From Luoshenia tenuis (lineage in GTDB: Bacteria > Bacillota > Clostridia > Christensenellales > GCA-900066905), in NCBI RefSeq assembly GCF_014384745.1, contig NZ_JACRSO010000004.1, positions 62,001-126,000 of the forward strand: a DNA stretch of 64,000 nt. The letters run 5' to 3'. The first letter of the stretch is position 1, and each line of letters starts with the position of its first letter. Both the position numbers and the translations under genes were made by a program. Under the pieces are notes generated by a model. It was not told the DNA's origin and searched no databases. It was given only the letters and a program-made list of their open reading frames with translations. Below, one piece after another: positions 26,176-35,633 of this stretch.

Positions 26176-26664
26176 TTAGATCGAGTCAAAGCCGCTCAAA
26201 AAATCGTCGGCCTCGCCTGCGCCCTCGCCGGAAACGCTGCCCAGGGACAGCGCCCGGTTGCGGGTCTCCTGCCTGCTGCGGGCCAGCTCTTCCCGGAGCA
26301 TCTGGTTTTCATACTCCCGGTAAGCCTCAAGGGGGGCTGCCCCCTTCGCGATGGCCGCCGCCACCGCCTCGGGCAGTTTTTGGAGGTCGGGATAGGCCCG
26401 GGCCAGGGCGGCAAAGCCGTCCTCTCCGCCGGCCAGCTGGGCGCGCAGCGCGTCCCGCTCGCCCTTGACGTGGTCGTAATTCAACCCCTTCTGGGCGTTT
26501 GTGATCAACTCCTCCAGCCCCATCTCCATCTCCTGCCCGTTGTACTTTACGATGTAGCGCGCCTGCTCCTCTCCGCCGGCAAGCCCCGCCTCAAAGCCCG
26601 CGTCCCCGGCCCCCTCCGGGGCCGTATCCATCGTCCTTTCCTCCGGATTGGTTTGATCCGTCAT
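26176..26664 (-). CDS. Phage capsid scaffolding protein
   Basis: 162 aa, acidic and helical, immediately upstream of the capsid gene. It has YIVKYNGQEMEMGLEELI near residue 37 (a 'KYNGQ..E..LEELI.NAQKG.NYD' motif common to Bacillota phage scaffolds), then PDLQKLPEAVAAAIAKGA and a coiled coil (AYREYENQMLREELARSRQE). It ends ADDFLSGFDSI. The ATG at 26664 has GGAGGGAAAG; the longer frame to 27024 is translated repeat sequence and was trimmed. Confidence 0.8.
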   Translation of the reverse strand: MTDQTNPEERTMDTAPEGAGDAGFEAGLAGGEEQARYIVKYNGQEMEMGLEELITNAQKGLNYDHVKGERDALRAQLAGGEDGFAALARAYPDLQKLPEAVAAAIAKGAAPLEAYREYENQMLREELARSRQETRNRALSLGSVSGEGAGEADDFLSGFDSI

Positions 26665-27568
26665 GCTCTTTCCCTCCATCTTATCCCCAGGCCAGCTGGT
26701 TTTGCCGCCCGGAGCTGTCGCTCTTTTATCCGCTCTACCTCTCGCGTGTTTCAAGCGCTCACGCTCGCTATTTGCTTTTACTCTTTCCCTTGCTCTTCTT
26801 CCGAGCTTGCGCCCTTTTGTCCGCGCAAACCGCATGCTTTTGCATACGCTCGCGCCCGCCATTTGCCTTATTTGCTTTACCATTCTGCCTCGGCCTGTCG
26901 CCCTCTTATCCGCTCTACCTCTCGCGTATTTCATGCGCTTGCGCTCGCTATTTGCCTTTGTTACCTCTGTCATCCCGAAGCCGCAGGCGAGGAATCTCTT
27001 TGCAACCGCTCGGTCTGCCTGCAACGCCTTGTATAGGTCAACTGCTCATGCCTGCCCCATCCTGGCCATACCGGTTCTCCCCTTGCCTCCCTCTGACGAG
27101 GGAGGTGGCAGGCCCAGCCTGCCGGAGGGAGAGACGGGGCTGTCGCCCTTTTGTCCGCTCAAGCCGCATGCTTTTACAAGCGCCTCTGCCCGCTATTTGC
27201 TTCTCCCCTATTCCATATCCTTCTTCCTAACTTGCATTTTTTGTTCACAGTGGTGCAGCGAAACGTCTGAAGAATTGATTGGTCCATTCTCCTCGAAATG
27301 TCTGAACAACCTCCGTCCCCACCACGGAGTGGCCGTTTGGGGGGATTAGGGATTGTTAAGGGGGTAAAGGGGGAAATCGGAATCCCCCTTCCCCCTTAAC
27401 ATATATAATTCGTTCCCTAACTCCCCTCCCTGTTTTTCTATCAGCTTAACCCTCGCAGTACGTCGGCCGCTCGGGTTTATCTTACCCTCACCGGGCGCTG
27501 CGCCCGCCACTTCCGCCACTACCGGCGCTCCCTCCACGCCCTCACCGGGCGCGGGCACTATAGATTTC
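26665..27568. repeat. Repeat mosaic (Rep-C, A, B, D, E) between scaffold and zinc-ribbon genes
   Basis: Rep-C copies occur near 26710, 26810 and 26900, a Rep-A left half at about 26970, and a Rep-B at about 27085-27134. Another Rep-C follows. A full Rep-D runs from about 27308 to 27425, with its internal hairpin of runs of G and C. Rep-E fragments fill 27460-27565. No gene seen. Confidence 0.8.
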
Positions 27569-27757
27569 CTACACCACCCGGTGCTCCACCGTCTCCACCG
27601 CCTGCCCGCCTTTGGCCTGGGGGCAGGCGGGGTTGCGGCAGTACAGCTCCTGGCAAAGGTACACCCGCGTGGGGGTCTCCGAGCTTTGGTCCCCCTCCAC
27701 CCGGGTATAGCTTTTACCGATCTTCAGCGCCGTACGGCAGCTGGGGCATAGCTTCAT
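27569..27757 (-). CDS. Small zinc-ribbon protein of the prophage
   Basis: 62 aa: CPSC near the N-terminus, VYLCQELYCRNPAC in the middle, giving at least five Cys for one zinc ribbon. The ATG (GGGAGGG RBS) overlaps the 3' end of the portal gene by 44 bp, which supports it as a real, coupled gene. Short zinc-ribbon proteins at this position occur in Clostridia phages; their role is unknown. Confidence 0.75.
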   Translation of the reverse strand: MKLCPSCRTALKIGKSYTRVEGDQSSETPTRVYLCQELYCRNPACPQAKGGQAVETVEHRVV

Positions 27758-29246
27758 TCTGCATCCCTCCCATACTCGTCATGGCGCTGCGCGCGCGCAG
27801 CTTGTCCAATATCTTTCGTCGGTTGCGGATGTACGCGTCCGGCACGTTCTCAAGGTAGGTCTCCGCGTCCTGGATCACGCCCTTTTCAAACAGGTTGTCC
27901 AGCGTCTCCACCTGCATCAGTTCCGACCAGTAGGTGGAAGGCCCGATGTCCACCGCCAGGGCGTAGCGCAGCTTGTCCAGGCTGGAAAAGTCGAGCCGCA
28001 GCGCCCCGCCCTGCTCTGTGGGCAGCAGGCGCACCCCGTAATGCACCCTTGCCAGGTCTAAAATGATGCGCACCACATCCTCCATAAACTGGTAAAAGCC
28101 CATGCGCTGCAGCTCCAGCGGCATGGCGCTGGATTTTTGCACCGCGATGATGGCGCTGGTGTTGTCCGGCCGCACGTTGCCCAGCGCCGCGTCGGTGGCG
28201 CCCATGGTCTCCCGGGTGTAGGCGATGGTCTTTTCGATCAGCATCATCACCTGATTCGACATATCTACCGCCGGCAGGGGGCTTGCCACCGCCACCTGCG
28301 GGTCTCCCTGCACGGCGATGGCCTCGCCCGCCCGGTTGCTCCACCCCTCGGGCAGCAGCGCCTCGTTAAACACCACCTTGGGGAAGGCCATCTTTTTCAC
28401 GTGCTCCATCCCCATGGCAAACAGTTTGTTGATGAAGATCTGGTTGGGCACCAGGCCCGTGATGGCCGCCTGCCCGTGGTAGCTGTTTCGCACCTTATCC
28501 CAGTTCAGCCAGGCCAGGGGGTAGAGGGTCAACCCCAAATCCACCTCGGGCTTGACCACGCACTCCCGCGTGGTCTTGATGGCGTGTACCCTGCCGTTTT
28601 CCTTCCACAGGCGCACCAGCACGGTCACCCGTCCGTCCTCGGCGGATTCGCCCTCCCCGTCGGGCTTGAGGTTTTCGGCCGCCTGGGCAAAGCCGTTTTG
28701 CGCCATCTCCGCGCGCACGCTCTCCACCGTGCGCCGCAGCGCCAGCAGGATGTAGGGCTGGCGCTGTGCCTGCGCCACCTGGGGGTTGCCGAAGATCACG
28801 CAGGTGTTGTCCACCACCTCACTAACGATAGCCCCGCCGTTTAGCGGGTCGGCCTCCACCTCAAAGCGCAGGTACATCGCCCCGTCCCCGTCCACCGCCG
28901 CGTTGCGGATCACGTCCCGGTTCTGGGTCTTGAGCTTGGCCTGCTCCATCACCCTGGCCACCTCGCCAGAGAGCGCCTGCCCCAGCCCCTGGTCCGCCCC
29001 GCCGGGGAAGGAGACCTGCACCGCCACGTCGTCGGAAACGATGGTGGCGATAAAGTAGGCCACCACCCGTTTTAAAATGTTGATCACCGGCTTATCCAGG
29101 TCCGGCGCGTCCACCCCCTCCCACTGGCGGCCGATGTAGAAGTTCTCGTTCTGCTTCACCGTTTCATACAGCCCGTGCCGGGCGTTATAGGCCCGCCCCC
29201 GGGCATATTCCTCCCAGATCGCCTGGGGCTCCAATCGCTTTTTCAT
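27714..29246 (-). CDS. Phage portal protein (podovirus type)
   Basis: About 510 aa. It starts KKRLEPQAIWEEYARGRAYN..NENFYIGRQWEGVD and continues with PVINILKRVVAYFIATIVSDD, a WxNWDKVRNSYHG-like core and a long C-terminal helix with FYQFMEDVVRIILDLARVHYG. This is the portal fold seen in P22/T7-like short-tailed phages. The ring docks terminase and connector. ATG at 29246 is preferred because GAGG lies 7 nt upstream (29252 would overlap it). Confidence 0.82.
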   Translation of the reverse strand: MKKRLEPQAIWEEYARGRAYNARHGLYETVKQNENFYIGRQWEGVDAPDLDKPVINILKRVVAYFIATIVSDDVAVQVSFPGGADQGLGQALSGEVARVMEQAKLKTQNRDVIRNAAVDGDGAMYLRFEVEADPLNGGAIVSEVVDNTCVIFGNPQVAQAQRQPYILLALRRTVESVRAEMAQNGFAQAAENLKPDGEGESAEDGRVTVLVRLWKENGRVHAIKTTRECVVKPEVDLGLTLYPLAWLNWDKVRNSYHGQAAITGLVPNQIFINKLFAMGMEHVKKMAFPKVVFNEALLPEGWSNRAGEAIAVQGDPQVAVASPLPAVDMSNQVMMLIEKTIAYTRETMGATDAALGNVRPDNTSAIIAVQKSSAMPLELQRMGFYQFMEDVVRIILDLARVHYGVRLLPTEQGGALRLDFSSLDKLRYALAVDIGPSTYWSELMQVETLDNLFEKGVIQDAETYLENVPDAYIRNRRKILDKLRARSAMTSMGGMQNEAMPQLPYGAEDR

Positions 29247-29828
29247 CCGCATGCCTCGTCTTTCCCGGGGACAGTGTCCCCTTTATCCGCTCTTATCTTT
29301 GCTTATTTCCCTACGTCCGCGTCCCGCCAAGGGCTATCTTGGCCTACCCCGCTCTTTCCTCGCCCCCCCGCCTCCCTCTGACGAGGGAGGTGGCAGGCGC
29401 AGCCTGCCGGAGGGAGAGATGCTCCCGCGCTACCGCCTAACCGCTGCTCCCGCTCCCGCACATTTCCATCTCCTCATAGCCCGCCAACAGCCTTGTGAAT
29501 TACCGCGCTGTCATTCCGAGCAGCGCGAGGAATCTCCTGGCAACCGCCCGGCCTGACATGCACCGCTCCGTTAGGGCAAAGTACCTAATCCGCTCCGCCC
29601 GCGCTTTGGGGGAAACCTTCCCCTTAATCGCATTCGCTTTTTCTGTTTGTCCCGCGCTACTGCGCGCAGCAGCTTTTGCAGCCTGCCGCGGCTCCGCCTT
29701 CCTTAAGGGAGAATCTCTCCTCTATTCGCTTTCCTCTTTACAGCCCGCTCTGCTCTCCTTGGCCCCCTCCTTTGAGGGGGCTGCCGCCCTTCGGGCGGCT
29801 GGGGGAGTTCCCCACCGCGGCGCGCGCC
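29247..29828. repeat. Repeat mosaic (Rep-C, B, A) between phage genes
   Basis: Rep-C with a GGGGACAGTGTCCCC head (29268-29282) starts next to the portal RBS, then a Rep-B (about 29370-29420), a Rep-A left half (about 29510) and a second hairpin near 29765. No gene seen. Confidence 0.75.
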
Positions 29829-30020
29829 CTATTCCATAGGCGTCTGATCCCGCCCGTCGTAGCGCCACAGGTTCTGCCACTGCTGGGCGATCTGCGAGGC
29901 CCGCCGCTCGTACGCAAGCTCCCGTTCCAGCTCCTGCATGCGGCCCAGCATCCGCTCGTTCTCCCTTTGCAGCGCCCGCACCTCCCGCGCCAGGCGCGCC
30001 GCTTCAAACAACTTGGCCAT
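29829..30020 (-). CDS. Small coiled-coil phage protein
   Basis: 63 aa, one continuous amphipathic helix (AARLAREVRALQRENERMLG, then RMQELERELAYERRASQIAQ) with a short tail WQNLWRYDGRDQTPME. GGAGGTGAGAGA precedes the ATG, a very strong RBS, which is why I accept so short a gene. It lies between terminase and portal. Function unknown; it could be a packaging or assembly accessory. Confidence 0.65.
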   Translation of the reverse strand: MAKLFEAARLAREVRALQRENERMLGRMQELERELAYERRASQIAQQWQNLWRYDGRDQTPME

Positions 30021-31388
30021 TCTCTCACCTCCCCAGGGGGCTAGCGCCCTTTGTTCCGCTCAATGTCTTTGTGGTTTTACCATCATTCACAGCCCGCCAA
30101 TGGCTTTTCCGGGTGTCCACGCTCTCCTTCCCGGGGGGCTAGCGCCCTTTGTTCCGCTCAATGTCTTTGTGGTTTTACCATCATTCACAGCCCGCCAATG
30201 GCTTTTCCGGGTGTCCACGCTCTCCTTCCCGGGGGGCTAGCGCCCTTTGTTCCGCTCAATGTCTTTGTGGTTTTACCATCATTCACAGCCCGCCAAAAGC
30301 TTTTCCGGATGTCCACGCTCTCCCTCCCGGGGCTTGCGCCCTTTGTTCCGCTCAAACCGTTATTTGCCCTCGCTCCGTAGGCCCGTCTCCCTCTGTTCGC
30401 TTCTTCCGCCACCGTCGGCGCTCGCTCCGTACTCCCGCTAATAGCCTCTCGCCTGTCATTCCGAGCAACGCGAGGAATCTCTTGACAATCACTTGGCTTT
30501 GCTCACGCCGGTACGTTCCGGCCCAATACGTCCTTCCCGTTCTCTTAGCCTCCTGCTCAAGCGTTGCCTTCCTATTGGTGCAGGAGATTCTTCGCTCGGC
30601 CTTACGGCCTCCCTCTGAATGACAGGGCTTTCGCCCTCTTATCCGCTCTTACGCTTGCACGTTTCCGCGTAGGCCCGTCTCCCTCTGTTCGCTGAGGTTT
30701 CGGCCTTCGTGCCACACGGCACTCGCCCTCAACTTACAGACTCTCAAACAACGGCAAAACCAGGCAACTCTCGGTTCGCTGGGGGCTTGGGCTGCGCGGC
30801 TTAGCTTATGTACTCGCCCCGGCAACAGCAAAGCCAGGCAACTCTCGGTTCGCTGGGGGTTTGGGCTGCGCGGCTTAACTTATGTGCCCGCCCTAGCAAC
30901 GGCAAAGCCCGGCAACTCTCGGTTCGCTGGGGGTTTGGGCTTCACGCCTTACGGCGTTCGCCCTCACCTTACGCTCACCGGGTACTGTACTCACTGCTTC
31001 GCCCACTGGGCGCGCTCGTTTCGTACCCTCACAGAGTACTGCGTTCGCTTCAAGTTTGGCTCTGCGGGTCGCCTCTGTTCACTGTGGACTCGCGCTTCGC
31101 TCCTTACGTCACTCGCGCTTGTCTCACGTTCACAGAAATCATCGTGCCCTTGATCGCCCACTGGGCGCGGGCACTATAGATTTCCACTGGCGGCGCTCGC
31201 TCCACGCCCTCACCGGGTACTGCACTCACTGCATAGTCCGTCTCTGGGGTTGCCTCTGTTCGTTACGGGTTCGCCCTGCGCGGCATAAGCCGCTTGTGCT
31301 TACCTCGCACTCACAGAAATCATCGTGCCCTTCATCGCCCACCGGACGCGCTCGCTACAGATTTCCGCCGCTCGCTCCTTCCTTCCCT
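30021..31388. repeat. 98-bp Rep-C tandem array followed by Rep-A and Rep-E blocks
   Basis: Rep-C heads GGGGGCTAGCGCCC recur at about 30036, 30134 and 30232, exactly 98 bp apart, with a fourth diverged unit. A complete Rep-A lies at about 30455-30622. From 30660 to 31380 there are several Rep-E blocks (three 'aactctcggttcgctggggg' phrases near 30768-30930, and 'cagaaatcatcgtgccc' twice). No gene seen. Confidence 0.85.
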
Positions 31389-32687
31389 TCATCCCCCATA
31401 CCGCAGGAAGGCCGCCAGCCCCCGCTCGCCCGGGCGCGATCTTGCCGGGTGCGGCCGGCCGGCCACAAAGTAGCGCAGCGCGTCCGGCGCGTGGGTCAGC
31501 TCGTGGGGCTGCCGGGCGCAGTCCTCCGGGTTATCCGGGTCGGCCAGGATGGAGCTTAAGCTCTCGATCAGCTTCACGCACCCGGGGAAGATCAAAAGCC
31601 TTGGCCCCGCCTCCCCGGGATGCAGCCACTCCTTCAGCTCATACCAGCCCATCACCCGCCGGTTGTCCGCCTTTGTCAGCCCCACCCCGGCGGCGGCAAA
31701 CCCCTCCGCCGCGCTGCGCCCGGTATCCTGGCGGCGGTTCCAAAGGTCTGGCGGGGCGAAGGTGGCCCGTATCCGCTCCCCCGCCCCGGTGGCCGTGCGT
31801 ATCCGCTCCGCGGCCCTGGAGATGATCAGGTCGCTCTCAAAGATCTCCCGGTACACGTACCCCTTCCCCTCCGGCGACAGGGCGATAAAGTAGCAGGCCA
31901 GGCAGTCCAGCCCGTAGTCCAGCGTGCGGTAGCGCGTCCAATCCTCCGGTATCGCAAAGGGAGCTACCACGTGCACGCCCCGCTTGAACTCGTCAAAGTA
32001 CTGGCCTTCAAACAGATCCCAATCCCCATAGAGCAGGGCCTGCCGGTCCCGCTCGCTTAGGTTCTGAAGCCTGCGCAGGTACCCCGGGTCCGCATCCAGC
32101 AAAAAGCGGTTGTCCTTCACCCGCGCGGGCAGGTAGATGCGGCTGCCCCCGGCAAATCGTCGCTCCTCCCCCGGCGGCATGGGGGTGATGAACCGGGCCT
32201 TGACCCAGGCGTGCCCCACCCCGCCGGGGTTAGTGGCGCTCTTCACCTGTTTGGGATAGGGGTTGGCCCCCCGCAGCCGGCTGAGTAGGTAGGTGTACAT
32301 CCGCTCGGTAAAGTGGGTCAGCTCGTCAAAGCGGATCACGTCGTACTCCGCGCTCTGGTAGCGGGTCACGTCCCGCTCGCTGTCGCAGTAGCCAAAGTCG
32401 ATCAGCGACCCGTTGCAGAACTTCCCCATGTGCCGGGCCGCGTTGTAGCGGTAGGCCGCGGCTGGGTAAAGTTCCTCCGCCACCCGGATGAGGGACTTTT
32501 CCAGTTCGGGGAAGGTGCGCCGCAAGATCAGCTGCTTGCTGCCCGGGTAGCGCAGCGCGTAGTACAGCGCGTCGATCAGCTGCCCATAGCTCTTGCCGCC
32601 CCCCGCCGCCCCGCCGAACAGCACCTCGTCCGCCCCCGCGTCCATAAAGGCCTGCTGCCGCCGCGTCAGCGTGTACACCTGTGCCAA
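31389..32687 (-). CDS. Phage terminase large subunit
   Basis: 432-aa DNA-packaging motor. The ATPase domain has Walker A GGAAGGGKS (residues 25-33), Walker B VIRFDE (117-122) and the coupling-like KSATNPGGVGHAW. The C-terminal RNase-H-like nuclease starts with the metal-binding Asp of TLDYGLD. Slightly short but complete. The TTG start at 32687 has AAGGAGGAG. In ordinary phages it would directly follow the small subunit; here about 1.3 kb of repeats lie between. Confidence 0.9.
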   Translation of the reverse strand: MAQVYTLTRRQQAFMDAGADEVLFGGAAGGGKSYGQLIDALYYALRYPGSKQLILRRTFPELEKSLIRVAEELYPAAAYRYNAARHMGKFCNGSLIDFGYCDSERDVTRYQSAEYDVIRFDELTHFTERMYTYLLSRLRGANPYPKQVKSATNPGGVGHAWVKARFITPMPPGEERRFAGGSRIYLPARVKDNRFLLDADPGYLRRLQNLSERDRQALLYGDWDLFEGQYFDEFKRGVHVVAPFAIPEDWTRYRTLDYGLDCLACYFIALSPEGKGYVYREIFESDLIISRAAERIRTATGAGERIRATFAPPDLWNRRQDTGRSAAEGFAAAGVGLTKADNRRVMGWYELKEWLHPGEAGPRLLIFPGCVKLIESLSSILADPDNPEDCARQPHELTHAPDALRYFVAGRPHPARSRPGERGLAAFLRYGG

Positions 32688-33130
32688 ATCCGCTCCTCCT
32701 TTTGGGGACTTCGTCCCCTTAACCGCTTATGCTTTTGCGCGTTTCTTTGCGCCTCCGAGCCCGCCAAGGGCCGCTCTGCTGTTCCCCGCGCTTTCGCGTA
32801 GGGGGGACTTTGTCCCCCTTAGCCGCTCATGCTTTTGTGCGTTTCTTTGCGCCTTGTGCCCGCCAAGGGCCGCTCCGCTTTTCCCCGCGCTTTCGCGTAG
32901 GGGGACTTCGTCTTTTTTAGCCGCTCTTGCCCTTGTGCGTTTCCCCGCGCCTCCGAGCCCGCCAAGGGCCGCTCCGCTTTTCCCCGCGCTTTCGCGTAGG
33001 GGACTTCGTCCCCTTAACCGCACATGCCCTTGTGCGTTTCCCCGTAGCTTGTGCCCGCCGAGGGCCGCTCCGCTTTTCCCCGCGCTTTCGCGTAGGGGAC
33101 TTCATCCCCTTTAACCGCTCATCCTTTGGG
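32688..33130. repeat. Rep-C tandem array, five units of 96-99 bp
   Basis: GGGGACTT-type heads begin at about 32704, 32803, 32901, 32999 and 33095. Each unit also holds 'cttttccccgcgctttcgcgta'-like text. The first head touches the RBS side of the terminase gene. Confidence 0.9.
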
Positions 33131-34009
33131 GGACCGTCCCCTTAAGTCGCGCATCCTTTTGCGCGCTCTCCCGCGTTTTCGCCTGCCACATGTTGCCGCA
33201 CTGTCATTCCGAGCCACAGGCGAGGAATCTCCTGACCTCTTGGGCAGCCCCGTCCGCACCGCGTAGCAGAGGGGCCGCCGCTACCGCGCAGGTTCAGCGC
33301 AGCTTTCCTGCCTATGCGGAAGATTCTTCACTCCAACTTCGCCTCCGCTCTGGATGACAGGGCTACCGCCCCTTTATCCGCACACCCCCTCTCCTCCCTC
33401 TGACGAGGGAGGTGGCAGGCGCAGCCTGCCGGAGGGAGAGATATTCCCGCGCTGCCGTCCAACCGCCGCTCTGCTCTCGCGCGCTCTCCTGCGCAGGCTG
33501 CGTGATAAAGTATACTTTCCCACGCGGGTTATCATTTCTCATTCTGTCATTCCGAGCAACGCGAGGAATCTCCTGGCAACCGCTGGGCCCCGGCAAGCAC
33601 ACGCGCCCTTGACTTTACCTACCCCTTGCCTCCCTCTGACTAGGGAGGTGGCAGGCCCTGCCTGCCGGAGGGAGAGATATTCCCACACTACCGCCCAACC
33701 GCCGCTCCGCTCTCGCGCGCTCTCCTGCGCAGGCTGCGTGATAAAGTATACTTTCCCACGCGGGTTATCATTTCTCATTCTGTCATTCCGAGCAACGCGA
33801 GGAATCTCCTGGCAACCGCTGGGCCCTGGCAAGCACACGCGCCCCTCGGCTTTCCTCTTCCCCTTGCCTCCCTCTGACGAGGGAGGTGGCAGGCGCAGCC
33901 TGCCGGAGGGAGAGATATTCCCACACTACCGCCCAACCGCCGCTCCCACTTTTGCGCGTCCCATACACTTTCGCCCACCAACTGCTTATGGGTTACCGCT
34001 TTGTCATTC
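33131..34009. repeat. 236-bp composite repeats (Rep-B, C and A)
   Basis: The phrase CGTGATAAAGTATAC occurs at 33501 and 33737, 236 bp apart, each followed by a Rep-A left half and then a Rep-B. A third partial unit ends at about 33990. A complete Rep-A is at 33201-33361. No gene seen. Confidence 0.85.
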
Positions 34010-34447
34010 CTATCCTTCTTCGGGTCGCTGTTCCGTCGGCTCTGCTACCCGTATCTCCACCAGCGGGCCGCCGGGCGCCGCCTCTCCGGGAAACTCTCCC
34101 CAGTCCGCAAAGAACCGGGCCAACACCTGCGCCGCGCCCTCCCGGCCCTCTTTTTCAAAGAGCAGCCCCTCGGCGTAGGCCTGCACCTGCAGCATGGCCG
34201 CGCCCACCGCGCGCCCCCGCTCGCCGCCCTTGCGGGAAGCCGCCTGCATCTGGCGCACGCTGCCAAACCCCAGCGCCCCGGCCAGCCCCGCCGGCGTGGG
34301 GGGATGCGCCCCCTGCCGCAGCGGCAGCCCCGTGCGCTTGTCCAAAAGCGGCTGACCGCTCGCCGGGTCGCAGACGGCCCGCCCCGCGCAGTCCTCAAAG
34401 TACGCCCGCGCCGCCCGCTCGATCTCCTTTGCGCCCTGCGCCTTCAT
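34010..34447 (-). CDS. Phage terminase small subunit
   Basis: 145 aa. The layout 'IERAARAYFEDCAG.., PLRQGAHPPTPAGLAGALGFGSVRQM, then a helical RGRAVGAAMLQVQAYAEGLLFEKEG' is that of gp3-like DNA-packaging proteins, in which the Thr-x-x-Gly-Leu-Ala-x-Ala-Leu-Gly part is the DNA-binding HTH. It recognises the packaging site and loads the large subunit. RBS GGGAGGG before the ATG. It lies just right of the large subunit's repeat block. Confidence 0.8.
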   Translation of the reverse strand: MKAQGAKEIERAARAYFEDCAGRAVCDPASGQPLLDKRTGLPLRQGAHPPTPAGLAGALGFGSVRQMQAASRKGGERGRAVGAAMLQVQAYAEGLLFEKEGREGAAQVLARFFADWGEFPGEAAPGGPLVEIRVAEPTEQRPEEG

Positions 34448-34878
34448 GCAAACCCTCCCGTCCTGTTCCTGTCCCCATCATAGGGCGCCCCAACGTCCCC
34501 CAGGTGCCCCACCTTCAACCGCGCTCGCCCTTGCGTGCCCTCTAAAGGTATGGGTTTGGGTTCAGATGTATCTCTCCCTCCGGCGCACCCAAAGGGTGCG
34601 CCACCTCCCTCCTCAGAGGGAAGCAAGAAGGGCGTGCTTTAACGTTTGTTTAATTGTCATTCAGAGCGCGGCGAGGAATCTCTTTACAACTGCTTGGCTT
34701 TATTTGGGGCGCGGTGGCTGGGGTGCGGGTTGGGCAAGTGCCAATGCGTCAGATTCTTCGCTCGGCCCTTGGCCTCACTCTGAATGACAGGGCTTGCTGC
34801 CCCTAAATCACCTCTCCCCCCACCCGCACCACTACCGCCCCGGCCGCGCCCGTCATATCGAAAAACAATAAATTTTTA
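34448..34878. repeat. Inverted Rep-B and complete Rep-A
   Basis: Rep-B at about 34570-34625 and Rep-A from about 34655 to 34790. Between the small terminase gene and the plus-strand cellular genes. Confidence 0.75.
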
Positions 34879-34907
34879 TTGCATTTCGTCCCCATCCCGC
34901 CTATAAT
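34879..34907 (+). promoter_or_regulatory. Sigma-A promoter of the DUF2975 operon
   Basis: TTGCAT (34879-34884), 17 nt, TATAAT (34902-34907), 24 nt before the start codon. Confidence 0.8.
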
Positions 34908-34930
34908 AAAGGCAAAGGCAGGTGTATGAT

Positions 34931-35410
34931 ATGAAACAACAAGAACTCTCCCGCTGGCTCAGGATGATCGTGCTGCTCACCGCGGCCATCACCGCCATCT
35001 TCCTGTGCCTGATCGCCCCCACCATGGGGCAGGACATCGCCGCGGCCAACCCGGAGTTCGCCTTTATGCTGGCCCCGGCGCTGATCTTTCTGGCCGTCAG
35101 CGCCATTCCCTTCTACCTGGCGCTCTACCGGGCCTACCGGGTGCTCCAGCAGGTGGGGCGGGATCATTCCTTTTGCGCCGAAAACGCCGCCCACTTAAAG
35201 GCCATCTCCCGCCTGGCGCTGATCGATACCCTGTGGTACTTTTTGGGCGCGGTCGCTTTGGTGATTGGCAATGTGGGCCACCCCAGCGTCTTGCTGGCCA
35301 TGGGGCTTGTGATCTTTATCGGCGTGGCGGCGGCGGTGGCGGCGGCGACTTTAAGCCACCTGGTGCAAAAGGCCGCCGCGCTGCAAAGCGAAAACGAGCT
35401 GACCATCTAA
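34931..35410 (+). CDS. DUF2975 membrane protein (YoaS-like)
   Basis: 159 aa with four predicted transmembrane helices (WLRMIVLLTAAITAIFLCLI, ALIFLAVSAIPFYLALY, IDTLWYFLGAVALVIGNVG, LLAMGLVIFIGVAAAVAAA) and VGRDHSFCAENAAHLKAISR in the central loop, the DUF2975 hallmark. Function unknown. In Bacillus and many Bacillota this family is paired with a short YozG-like HTH gene, as here. ATG at 34931 has AAAGGCAGGTG; the GTG at 34922 is too close to the RBS. Confidence 0.87.
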   Translation: MKQQELSRWLRMIVLLTAAITAIFLCLIAPTMGQDIAAANPEFAFMLAPALIFLAVSAIPFYLALYRAYRVLQQVGRDHSFCAENAAHLKAISRLALIDTLWYFLGAVALVIGNVGHPSVLLAMGLVIFIGVAAAVAAATLSHLVQKAAALQSENELTI

Positions 35411-35421
35411 AGGAGGGCGCT

Positions 35422-35631
35422 ATGGGAATTCGAGTGAATCTGGATGTGATGCTGGCCCGCCGCAAGATGAGCATGACCACCCTTTCCGACCGGGTGGGGG
35501 TGACCATGGCCAACCTGTCCATCCTCAAAAACGGCAAGGCCCGCGCGGTGCGCTTCTCCACGCTGGAGCGCATCTGCGAGGTGCTGGACTGCCAGCCCGG
35601 CGACATTCTGGAATATGAAAAGGAGGACTAA
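35422..35631 (+). CDS. YozG-like XRE/Cro regulator
   Basis: 69 aa, a minimal HTH protein: VNLDVMLARRKMSMTTLSDR, then VGVTMANLSILKNGKARAVR, then FSTLERICEVLDCQPGDILE. The pattern is specific to the YozG family that accompanies DUF2975 proteins. RBS AAAGGAGGG, 11 nt after the DUF2975 stop codon; the next gene starts 2 nt after its own stop. Probably autoregulates the operon. Confidence 0.9.
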   Translation: MGIRVNLDVMLARRKMSMTTLSDRVGVTMANLSILKNGKARAVRFSTLERICEVLDCQPGDILEYEKED

Positions 35632-35633
35632 GC

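Noticed and set aside
26665..27024. N-terminal extension of the scaffold gene
   Set aside because: The extension is translated Rep-C sequence; the ATG at 26664 has its own GGAGGG site.
30021..30360. CRISPR-like regular array
   Set aside because: Units are contiguous 98-bp copies without unique spacers, and no cas genes are present. These are tandem repeats.
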